A DNA stretch of 64,000 bases, taken from contig NZ_CP104307.1 of assembly GCF_025252405.1 (NCBI RefSeq), forward strand, positions 3,162,001-3,226,000, read 5' to 3'. This document shows, one piece after another, positions 43,834-51,848 of the stretch. Under the pieces are notes generated by a model that saw nothing but the letters and a program-made list of their open reading frames with translations, made no database searches and was not told the DNA's origin. Numbering within the stretch: the stretch's first letter is position 1; each line of letters begins with the position of its first letter. This stretch comes from Flavobacterium sp. TR2. GTDB lineage: Bacteria; Bacteroidota; Bacteroidia; Flavobacteriales; Flavobacteriaceae. A program made the position numbers and the translations under genes.

Positions 43834-45047
43834 TGAAGTATATTTATAATTGCATTCTACTGCTTTTTATTTCTTCAATTGCTATTGGCCAAGAAATCAA
43901 TGTAGAGGAGACTTTAGCAAATGCAAGACAGGAAGCAGAAAAAGGAAATTATGATAAAGCCTTGTCTCTTATTGAGCCTCTACGCACGAAATATCCAGAA
44001 AACGAGGACGTACAGACTTTTGCAGGAAGAATTTACAGCTGGAAAAAAGACTATAAAACAGCGGTGAAAGTTTTATCTCCAATAGCTGATCGAAACAATC
44101 CGAATCCAGAAGCGTTGCAGGCGCTTATAAACGTTTATTTCTGGACAGAAGATTATGAAAAGTGTATTTCCTATTGTGATAAATATCTCGCTATAGATCC
44201 AAAATCGGTTGAGGTTTTGAAAATTAAGGCAACCTGTCTGGAAAAACTCAATCGCGATCAAGAAGCATTAGATCTAATAGAAAAATCGGCTTATATCGAT
44301 AATAGCACTCAAGCTTTTAGAGGGATCCGAACCCTTATCGGGCGTAAAGCAAAAAATGCAGTTTCGGCTTCTTACCTAAACATTTCAACATCAGATCCAG
44401 GGCAGCCGCCATTTCATTACGGATATGTAGAGTATTCGCATAAATTCAGCAAATCGGCAATCGTCGGAAGAGCGAATATCGGAAACATAGGAAGCGAAAC
44501 TCAAATGATGTTCGAAACCGATTTTTATCAGACCTTTTCAAACAAAAGCTATTTGTATGCAAATGCTGGGGTATCTACGGGAGAAACCATATTTCCTGTT
44601 GCCAAAGCAGGTTTAGAATATTATTTTGCTCCGCAAAAAAAGTTTGATTTTTCGCTAGGCGCAAGATTTATGCATTTTGATGCAGACGATATTACGCTGC
44701 TGACAGGGCAAGTGGCATACAATGCAGGAATTTACAGTTTTGCTTACAGACCTTATTATGATGTTTCGAACGAACTTTTTTCTCATGTTTTAAGCGTTCA
44801 GCGTGTAAATGAAGAAAAAGAACGTCTCATAAGATTGGAGCTGCAATACGGAAATGTTCCTTATTTGTATCTCTACAATAGTTTTACACAGCCTTTAAAA
44901 GCATATCGTGCCGGAATTCAGTATCAGCATCGTTTTGGAGACTCCTTTTTTGTTCGCCCTATTTTCCTTTACGAATACGAAGAATATACCCCAGGAGAAT
45001 ATAGAAATAAGTTTAATGTACAGTTAATTGTAACCAAACGTTTTTAA
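43833..45047 (+). CDS. TPR protein with YaiO-type outer-membrane barrel
   Basis: This 404-aa exported protein has a signal peptide (MKYIYNCILLLFISSIAIGQ) and three to four TPRs (about 25-165; ARQEAEKGNYDKALSLIEPLRTKYPENEDVQTFAGRIYSWKKDYKTAVKVL, EALQALINVYFWTEDYEKCISYCDKYLAIDP). It has a C-terminal barrel (about 180-404) of the YaiO family ending FNVQLIVTKRF. The TPR-plus-barrel layout is that of exopolysaccharide export porins such as PgaA and BcsC, although much smaller. Located next to a processive glycosyltransferase, it probably passes polymer through the outer membrane. Confidence 0.88.
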   Translation: MKYIYNCILLLFISSIAIGQEINVEETLANARQEAEKGNYDKALSLIEPLRTKYPENEDVQTFAGRIYSWKKDYKTAVKVLSPIADRNNPNPEALQALINVYFWTEDYEKCISYCDKYLAIDPKSVEVLKIKATCLEKLNRDQEALDLIEKSAYIDNSTQAFRGIRTLIGRKAKNAVSASYLNISTSDPGQPPFHYGYVEYSHKFSKSAIVGRANIGNIGSETQMMFETDFYQTFSNKSYLYANAGVSTGETIFPVAKAGLEYYFAPQKKFDFSLGARFMHFDADDITLLTGQVAYNAGIYSFAYRPYYDVSNELFSHVLSVQRVNEEKERLIRLELQYGNVPYLYLYNSFTQPLKAYRAGIQYQHRFGDSFFVRPIFLYEYEEYTPGEYRNKFNVQLIVTKRF

Positions 45048-45048
45048 G

Positions 45049-45870
45049 ATGACAGAAATCTGGGAGCTATATAAACACGGTCAGTGGGAAGTGCCTTTTC
45101 TCACTTTTTCCATATATCTGTTTGTAGTGGCCTCATTCATTTTATATCTAAGTATTGTAGCCAGCAGAAGCAGCAAAATAAAGAAAGAAAGGCTTAGTAA
45201 AGAATACGGTGCAGCGATAGACAAAGTACTGTCGGCCGTTATTTTTGAAGATGTCCCGTATGCTGAAATTATAAAAGACAAAAATTTTCAAGTGCTTTTT
45301 GACACCTCTTTTTTTAGAGAGGTTTTAATGGATTCCCTTATCAATCTGCATAAAAATTATGAAGGCGTTTATGCGCAGAAATTGGAACAGTTTTATAAAG
45401 ATTCTAGTTTAGTAAAAGTTTCCTTTAGAAAACTTAAAAGTTTAAAATGGGAAGTAAAATGTAAAGGAATTACAGAATTGGCAGAGTTTAATATTAAAGA
45501 AGCATTTGCTAAAACTATAGTTTATTCTAAAGCCAGAAATAAAACATTGAAAATTGTTGCTTTAAATGCCTGTATAAAACTTCAAGGCGCTAAAAGCATC
45601 AAATATTTAGTAGACCATTCTGATCCAATTGATGATTGGATGCAGTTGAATATTATTGGTGCCTTTAAAAAACATGATCTTGGTGACAGAGAGGGAATTG
45701 AGCATTTGTTGGAATCGCAGAATACAACAGTCATTACGCTTGGACTAAAACTTATAAAAGAACTTAAACTTACGCAGAAAGTTCCTCATGTAGCCCAATT
45801 GGCAGCTCACTCAACAAATACAATCATAAAATACGAAGCACAGAGCATTCTGCAGACATTAACAGTATAA
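45049..45870 (+). CDS. Membrane-anchored HEAT-like repeat protein
   Basis: This 273-aa protein starts one base after the YaiO-like gene. One N-terminal transmembrane helix (about 17-40, FLTFSIYLFVVASFILYLSIVA) is followed by a Lys-rich boundary and an all-helical cytoplasmic part. The latter (about 55-273) has two-helix repeats such as FAKTIVYSKARNKTLKIVALNACIKLQGAKSIKYLVDHS and VITLGLKLIKELKLTQKVPHVAQLAA, consistent with HEAT or ARM units. Such scaffolds bind partner proteins. Here it could link the response regulator to the glycosyltransferase. No enzyme motif is seen. Confidence 0.8.
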   Translation: MTEIWELYKHGQWEVPFLTFSIYLFVVASFILYLSIVASRSSKIKKERLSKEYGAAIDKVLSAVIFEDVPYAEIIKDKNFQVLFDTSFFREVLMDSLINLHKNYEGVYAQKLEQFYKDSSLVKVSFRKLKSLKWEVKCKGITELAEFNIKEAFAKTIVYSKARNKTLKIVALNACIKLQGAKSIKYLVDHSDPIDDWMQLNIIGAFKKHDLGDREGIEHLLESQNTTVITLGLKLIKELKLTQKVPHVAQLAAHSTNTIIKYEAQSILQTLTV

Positions 45871-45883
45871 ATGAGATAATGAA

Positions 45884-47317
45884 ATGACTTTTTTTACTAC
45901 TGAAATAACATGGTTTTTGGATGCATACATTCTCGTGATTCTTGGTTATGCCATATTAATCATGTCTTCTTATCTGATTTTGGCTTACCTTTCTACAAAA
46001 GAACTCAGGAATTATCTCAAAAGAAACAGTTTTGTAGATTACGATGTTTTATTGACCAGCGAATTTGCGCCAAAACTTTCGCTGATTGCACCCTCATATA
46101 ACGAAGGGCTTACAATAGAAGAAAATGTAAAATCGTTGCTTTCGCTGAATTACAATAATTATCAGGTTATTGTCGTAAATGATGGGAGCAAGGATAATTC
46201 GATGGAAATCCTGACCAAAACGTACGATCTTGTTTTAACAGATTTAGATATTCATCCAAAAATCGGAACTAAAAAAGTTAAAGGAATTTACACTTCAAGA
46301 AATGCCGCTTTCAAAAAACTGATTGTCGTTGACAAAGAAAACGGAGGCAAAGCAGATGCCTTAAATGTCGGGCTCAACATTGCGCAAAATCCTTATGTGG
46401 TTTGTATTGATGTAGATTGCATTCTTGATAAAGATTCGCTTTTAAAGTTGGCAAAACCCTTTTTGGAGTCTCATGGCAAACGCATTATTGCAACTGGAGG
46501 CGTGGTGCGAATTGCGAATCAATGTGTGATTAAAAACGGACGTTTGGTCGAGGTTCATGTGCCAGATATTATGCTGTCAAGAATTCAGGTTTTAGAATAC
46601 CTTAGAGCTTTTCTTTTGGGAAGAATGGCTTGGGGAAAACTGGACGGATTATTATTGATAAGCGGTGCTTTTGGAGCTTTTGATAAAGAAATTGCCCTGC
46701 TTTCTGGCGGTTACAGCACCAAAACAGTTGGTGAAGATATGGAGCTTATAGTGAGAATGCGCCGTTATATGCTGGATAATAATCTGCCTTATTCGGTGAG
46801 CTATATTCCAGATCCCCTTTGTTGGACCGAAACTCCTGAAGATTTTAAGATATTCAAAAAACAGCGCTCCCGCTGGATGAGAGGAACAATTGAAACATTA
46901 AGCATACACCGCAGAATGTTTCTTAATCCGAAATATAAGCTGTTGGGAATGTTGAGCGTGCCGTATTGGACTTTGTTTGAATTTTTAGCTCCAGCAATAG
47001 AATTTATCGGTTTGGCCATAACCGCTGTATTTATAATATTCGGTTTGCTTAACTGGCATTTTTTCTTTTTGCTGCTGCTTTTCGTATATTCGTTCGCAGT
47101 TTTCTTTTCGGTTATAGCTTTGTACAGCGAAGAGAAAACCTATCATAAATACCCTAAACAAGCAGATTTTTTCAAACTTTTAATGGCCGCTTTTATAGAA
47201 CCGTTTTATTTTCATCCGCTTACTGTATACGCTGCTTTGATTGGCTATAAAGAAAAAATTATGGGAACTAAAGGTTGGGGCGAAATGACTAGAAAAGGAT
47301 TTACTAAGAAAGAGTAA
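45884..47317 (+). CDS. Processive family 2 glycosyltransferase (polysaccharide synthase)
   Basis: This 477-aa inner-membrane GT2 enzyme resembles BcsA, PgaC and hyaluronan synthases. It has an N-terminal helix (about 13-37), a GT-A domain with D100 (VVNDGSKDNS), DVD motif at 176-178 (CIDVDC), catalytic GED at 283-285 (TVGEDMEL) and Q327-x-x-R330-W331 (KKQRSRWMRG). At least three C-terminal transmembrane helices follow (about 355-425). The full D-DxD-(E/T)D-QxxRW set marks a processive synthase. The sugar is not deducible. It is the core enzyme of the operon with the YaiO-like barrel and HEAT-like protein. Confidence 0.92.
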   Translation: MTFFTTEITWFLDAYILVILGYAILIMSSYLILAYLSTKELRNYLKRNSFVDYDVLLTSEFAPKLSLIAPSYNEGLTIEENVKSLLSLNYNNYQVIVVNDGSKDNSMEILTKTYDLVLTDLDIHPKIGTKKVKGIYTSRNAAFKKLIVVDKENGGKADALNVGLNIAQNPYVVCIDVDCILDKDSLLKLAKPFLESHGKRIIATGGVVRIANQCVIKNGRLVEVHVPDIMLSRIQVLEYLRAFLLGRMAWGKLDGLLLISGAFGAFDKEIALLSGGYSTKTVGEDMELIVRMRRYMLDNNLPYSVSYIPDPLCWTETPEDFKIFKKQRSRWMRGTIETLSIHRRMFLNPKYKLLGMLSVPYWTLFEFLAPAIEFIGLAITAVFIIFGLLNWHFFFLLLLFVYSFAVFFSVIALYSEEKTYHKYPKQADFFKLLMAAFIEPFYFHPLTVYAALIGYKEKIMGTKGWGEMTRKGFTKKE

Positions 47318-47320
47318 AAA

Positions 47321-47950
47321 ATGACAAAGAAAATTTTAATAGTTGATGATCATTTGGTTGTGAGAAATGGAGTGGCAATGATCTTGGAAAGGCAATTTGA
47401 AGATGTTGCCATTTCGAATGCCGAAAATTTCTTTGAAGCAGTAACGCTTTTGAAAAACCTTCCTTTTGATTTGGTTATTTTGGACATCAATATTCCGGGC
47501 GGAAAAAATACCGATATGATTACCGAAATACGAGCCATTCAGCCCGATGTAAAAATATTGGTTTTCTCAGCGCATGAAGAAGAACAGTATGCTATAAAAT
47601 ATCTGTCCTGCGGCGCCAATGGCTATGTAGACAAATTGTGCAGTGAAGAAAAAATCATGTTTGCCATTACTTCAATTTTGGAATCGGGAACTTATGTTTC
47701 TCCAGAATTGGTCAGTAAATTAGTAGGCAATCAGTCCAATAAAAGAAAAACAAATCCGTTGGAAGGGCTATCAAAAAGAGAACTTCAGATTACAGATTTG
47801 CTGGTGCAGGGAAACGGCAATTTAGAAATTTCAAATATTCTGAATATTCATGTGTCGACTGTGAGCACTTATAAAGCAAGGGTTTTTGAAAAATTAAAAG
47901 TCAATAATCTAGTGGAGCTCATTAATTTGTACAAAACTTTTCAAAGCTAA
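47321..47950 (+). CDS. LuxR/NarL-type response regulator
   Basis: This 209-aa transcription factor has a receiver with D9-D10 (LIVDDH) and phospho-acceptor D55 (VILDINIPGG), plus a C-terminal LuxR HTH (about 146-205; LSKRELQITDLLVQGNGNLEISNILNIHVSTVSTYKARVFEKLKVNNLVELINL). It follows the glycosyltransferase by 3 bp, so it is in the operon. It overlaps the convergent propeller kinase gene by 4 bp. That kinase or the hybrid kinase may be its phosphodonor. It probably controls the polysaccharide operon or biofilm genes. Confidence 0.93.
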   Translation: MTKKILIVDDHLVVRNGVAMILERQFEDVAISNAENFFEAVTLLKNLPFDLVILDINIPGGKNTDMITEIRAIQPDVKILVFSAHEEEQYAIKYLSCGANGYVDKLCSEEKIMFAITSILESGTYVSPELVSKLVGNQSNKRKTNPLEGLSKRELQITDLLVQGNGNLEISNILNIHVSTVSTYKARVFEKLKVNNLVELINLYKTFQS

Positions 47951-50900
47951 TTGTATTCAACCATTATCTCGATTGTTGTTCCTTTATCGATGTCGCTTAT
48001 AATGTTGATGTTTCCTTCAATAAGAATAAGAAGTTCAATAATCATATGAAGTCCGAGGTGGTAATTTTTTGAAATCGGATTTTTATAAAAATTATGGTAA
48101 TAGTCAATAAGCTCTTTGCTCATGCCTTTCCCATTATCTACAATTTTCAAGGTAAGCATATTTTTTTCAGCAGCAGACAACAGTTCGATTCTTCCGTTTC
48201 TAGTATTTTTAATGGCATTATCAATTAAGTTGTGAATAATGATTGAGAGCGCTTTTTTGTTTGTTCTAACGCAGAAATCTCTGTCTACATTGTTGATAAT
48301 GGCATTATTTTCTGCTTCGGCAATCTTTTCAAAAATCTGAATTCTTTCCTCGATTAATTGGTATAAAGAATAACTTTCTTCTTCTAGTTTTTTGCCTTCA
48401 ATAAAAATAGACGAATATTTGATAAGATTTTCGACATATTCATACAATTGAGAAGTTGAGGTTTGCAAAGTTCCCAATTGCTGTTTGAGCTTTGGATCGT
48501 CTTGAATAATGCTATTCTCAAAAAGATGTTTTATAGAAGAAGACAAGAACTTTAAAGGACTTTTGATGTCATGGCTAACACTTTTAACCAGCATTTCGTG
48601 CTGTTTAATTTCCTGTTTCAAGTTATTTTCGGTTTTCTCCAATTTTTTAACGGTAGAAGCCAATTTTTTGGTTTTTTTCGCAATTACCTCTTCCAGTTTT
48701 ATGCTTTTCATTTTCAAGTAATACAGCCTAATGTACCAGATGGCAATTACAAAACCAATGGCGAGAATCCAGCATAGAACGGTGAACCAAATGGTCTGGT
48801 AAAATTTTGCCGGCACAACCAGAATTACTTTTTTGTAGGCATAATTGGCAGCAAAACCAGACAAGCTTCTAAAAGTTAGGGTATAAGTTCCTGGAGGTAG
48901 TGTGGTAAAAGATATCGATTTATCCGCCTTTAGCCTTTCCCAGCGATCACTGCCAATTTTGTCCATTTTGGCTTCAATTGTCAGATTTTTAGGATTGCCA
49001 TAATAAGGATAAGAAACAAGAAAACTGACCCTTTGAAAATTATTCTCTAAAAAAATGGTGTCTTTCGGCAAAAGTGTTTTCTGATCCAAAAGAACCTTAT
49101 CTATAAAAAGTTCTTTGCCTGGCAGCAGAGGAGACACTTTATATGGATTAAAAAACACCATACCATTCATAGAAGGAAAAACAATCTCATTATTTTTCAG
49201 CAAATTTCCGCAAGGCTGGCATCCGCCATTAAATTCGCTAGTCAAAAAGCCATCGACTTTGTTGTATTGGTGGTAGTAGATAACCGTTTTTTTATTTCTG
49301 CAATAGTTAAGCAGCGCTTTTCTTGAAACCTGAAAGAGACCTTTATTGGTTGAGATCCAGAAAAAATGATTTTGATCCTCTATGATGCAATGTGCGGTAT
49401 TTAGCGCGTACTCTTCGTCTGTTGGAAAAGAATGTAAAACATGGTCAGAATACAAGTAAAATCCCTTCTCGTATGTCGTGAGCCACATTTTCTGATTGCT
49501 ATCGATAAAAATGCTCCTAATGCTTAATTTTTCGGTACCCGTGGCAAAATGTATTTTTTTTGACTTTAAATTATATTCAAACAATCCATCATTTCCTCCC
49601 AAATAAAGAGTGCTGCCTTGTTGGGCTATGTAATTAATGTTATGCCTGAAAATAGCCTCTAGCTTTACAGCTCCTTTTTTTATAGCATACAGTTTGGGTT
49701 TATGAAATTCATCAATACCCACAGCAACCCAGATGGTATTGCTATTATCCTTGAATATTGTTTTCGGATTTTGATTAAAGCGATAGGTGAGATGTTTTTT
49801 GTATCCCGATTTTTTTAAGTAGCAAAATACATTCATCGATCGGCTGATCCAGATGTTTTTTTCATCATCGAGCGCGATATTCAGACGCTCATCCAGAAAA
49901 ACACTTTTAGGAAATGAAATACTGTCTATAACTTTTTTGCTGTTAATGATTAACCCTTCAGAAGTGATAACAGTGCTGTCGTTGAGAGCTTGCGCAGCAT
50001 AGTACACTTCAGCTCTCCCGCTGTTGTTTGTGATCGATTTAAAAGCAGGAAAAGAAATAATGCACAAACCGTTGGTGCCGCTCCCTAAATACAGTTTTTG
50101 ATTTTCTGAATCGAAATAAACGGCAATGATATTGCTTGTTTCAAAATCCTTATACTCTACGATTAGCTGCGCTGTTAATTGGCTATTCTGATTTTTTAAC
50201 TGATATATTTTATTTTTTACGGAAAGAAAGACCTGTCCTGTTGTAATATTCCAATATAATTTGTGATTGCCTTTTAACAATAGCGCATTTAGTTTTCCAG
50301 AAGTCTTGCCATTTTTAGAGAAACAATAATAATTGCCAGTATCGGTGAGATAGAAAAGAGTATTGTTTATCGTAAAAAAGTTGAAAATATTATCATTTTG
50401 GAATGCGGTTTTAGAAATGATTTTTATTTTAGAATCGTACAATTCTACAGTTTCATTATCTATAAAAAAGATATTTCCGTTGGTGAGTTTAATATAATAA
50501 GGTTCGTGTTTATCAACCGTATTGTTTGAAGGAAGCCCATCATGGAAAAAATAACGTCTGCCGTTTCGGATTAGATTATAAGTAGGAGCATTTTTTTTGA
50601 GTATATGAACTTTGGTGTTTTTGATTAAGACAAGCTCTTTTTTGCTTTCATTAAAACTTGTAAGACTGTCTTTTTCGATGTTTCCAAAAATATCGGTGAA
50701 ACGGGTGTGTTCTAAAGAGGTGTTGGAGGAATTAAAAGCAAGAAAATTATTTCCGTCATAACGGACAATCCCATTTTCTGTTGTCATCCATATAAAATGA
50801 TGTTTGTCCTGAACGATTGCTTTTACGCTATTCTGTTGCAGTTCGTTATTGTCCGCAGTGTACCATCTGGCTCTGTAGTTTTCTTGGCAGACCATTTTGG

Positions 50901-50958
50901 TTGTCATAAGCAGCAGCAAAAAACAACGAAGATAAAGTGAGGCCCTTATTTTGAACAT
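47947..50958 (-). CDS. Two-component propeller sensor histidine kinase
   Basis: This 1003-aa membrane kinase has a signal peptide and a large periplasmic sensor with repeated propeller blades (VKAIVQDKHHFIWMTTENGIVRYDGNNF, NTIWVAVGID, FFWISTNKGLFQVSR). It has a Y_Y_Y domain (about 655-720), one transmembrane helix (about 730-755), HisKA with H796 in SVSHDIKSPLKFL, and HATPase (VDNGKGMSKELIDYYHNFY, HLGLHMIIELL). It resembles hybrid two-component systems but lacks the receiver and AraC output. It must therefore signal to a separate regulator, most simply the convergent LuxR-type protein at 47321. Such sensors often detect glycans. Confidence 0.92.
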   Translation of the reverse strand: MFKIRASLYLRCFLLLLMTTKMVCQENYRARWYTADNNELQQNSVKAIVQDKHHFIWMTTENGIVRYDGNNFLAFNSSNTSLEHTRFTDIFGNIEKDSLTSFNESKKELVLIKNTKVHILKKNAPTYNLIRNGRRYFFHDGLPSNNTVDKHEPYYIKLTNGNIFFIDNETVELYDSKIKIISKTAFQNDNIFNFFTINNTLFYLTDTGNYYCFSKNGKTSGKLNALLLKGNHKLYWNITTGQVFLSVKNKIYQLKNQNSQLTAQLIVEYKDFETSNIIAVYFDSENQKLYLGSGTNGLCIISFPAFKSITNNSGRAEVYYAAQALNDSTVITSEGLIINSKKVIDSISFPKSVFLDERLNIALDDEKNIWISRSMNVFCYLKKSGYKKHLTYRFNQNPKTIFKDNSNTIWVAVGIDEFHKPKLYAIKKGAVKLEAIFRHNINYIAQQGSTLYLGGNDGLFEYNLKSKKIHFATGTEKLSIRSIFIDSNQKMWLTTYEKGFYLYSDHVLHSFPTDEEYALNTAHCIIEDQNHFFWISTNKGLFQVSRKALLNYCRNKKTVIYYHQYNKVDGFLTSEFNGGCQPCGNLLKNNEIVFPSMNGMVFFNPYKVSPLLPGKELFIDKVLLDQKTLLPKDTIFLENNFQRVSFLVSYPYYGNPKNLTIEAKMDKIGSDRWERLKADKSISFTTLPPGTYTLTFRSLSGFAANYAYKKVILVVPAKFYQTIWFTVLCWILAIGFVIAIWYIRLYYLKMKSIKLEEVIAKKTKKLASTVKKLEKTENNLKQEIKQHEMLVKSVSHDIKSPLKFLSSSIKHLFENSIIQDDPKLKQQLGTLQTSTSQLYEYVENLIKYSSIFIEGKKLEEESYSLYQLIEERIQIFEKIAEAENNAIINNVDRDFCVRTNKKALSIIIHNLIDNAIKNTRNGRIELLSAAEKNMLTLKIVDNGKGMSKELIDYYHNFYKNPISKNYHLGLHMIIELLILIEGNINIISDIDKGTTIEIMVEYN

Positions 50959-51124
50959 TCAACTAGTTTTATACCATGCAAACTTAAAAAACATATAGCA
51001 GAAATTGCTCTTTGTAGTTTTAAATCTACAACGTTGTAGATTTATTGGCACAGCAAAAATGTGTCCTCTGATACTTTGTAAGGCTATATTTGTCTCAAAA
51101 GATTAATGTCAACGTTCAAAATGT

Positions 51125-51679
51125 ATGAGGATAGGAGTAATTGGGTTATGTAGTTTTACAATGGATTTTATGAATCGTTCAATAAAGGCTGGACATCAGG
51201 TACTGTTAAGTTCTACCCGCGAGAATCGGCAGTTTAAAGATCTGGCTCAGAAAATGGGGGAGAATGTGAAATTGGTAAGCAGAAACGAAGCTGTAGCCGC
51301 TGACATACTGCTTTTATTTATTCCTCGCGAAGATGTCGAACTATTTTTAACCGATTTGCCCAATATGAACGAAAAAATATTGATCCATGCGAGCAATCCT
51401 ATTTTCAGTTTAGAATGCCTGAGGCCAAATTCAAAAGCATCGTGCGAAATAATTGCTTCGCTTTTGCCAGAAGCTCATATAATAAAGGTGCTTAATATTG
51501 TGAATCCGAGTGTGCTTTCGCTCTTAAATCAAAGACATACAGGAAATGAAATATTTTTTGCAGGAAAAGATAAGCACGCAAAAGATAAGGCAAAAACTTT
51601 TTTTAAAAGCCTAAACCTTGCTGGGGTAGATTTCGAAGATTTCTCTTTACCTCCAATACCAGCCCATTTGATGAACTAG
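51125..51679 (+). CDS. NADP/F420-oxidoreductase-like Rossmann protein
   Basis: This 184-aa protein resembles the NAD-binding domain of NADPH:F420 oxidoreductases and ProC-like reductases (MRIGVIGLCSFTMDFMNRSIKAGHQVLLSSTRENR, ADILLLFIPREDVELFLTDL, KILIHASNPIF, IIKVLNIVNPSVL). The GxGxxG loop reads GVIGLCSFT, which is degenerate, so nucleotide binding may be weakened. F420 is not expected in this group. Close homologues often act as NADPH-dependent reductases of unknown substrate. It is convergent with the ABC permease and shares a terminator. Confidence 0.78.
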   Translation: MRIGVIGLCSFTMDFMNRSIKAGHQVLLSSTRENRQFKDLAQKMGENVKLVSRNEAVAADILLLFIPREDVELFLTDLPNMNEKILIHASNPIFSLECLRPNSKASCEIIASLLPEAHIIKVLNIVNPSVLSLLNQRHTGNEIFFAGKDKHAKDKAKTFFKSLNLAGVDFEDFSLPPIPAHLMN

Positions 51680-51791
51680 GATTTTTTATAAAGAAACCAG
51701 CTTTGAATAATAAAATTGTTCAAACCCCGAAATGTCTCAGGAAAGCTAACTTCTTGGGGCATTTTTTTTGTATAACACTTAGCCAGAATAT

Positions 51792-51829
51792 AAAAAGCTG
51801 CGCAAGGGCTCAGACTTGCACAGCTTTTT
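51792..51829. terminator. Bidirectional terminator
   Basis: AAAAAGCTG (51792-51800) with CAGCTTTTT (51821-51829), and inner GCAAG with CTTGC separated by one mismatch. A tract on one side and T tract on the other make it usable for both the Rossmann gene and the ABC permease gene. Confidence 0.78.
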
Positions 51830-51848
51830 GGAAAAAACTCAAAACTAA

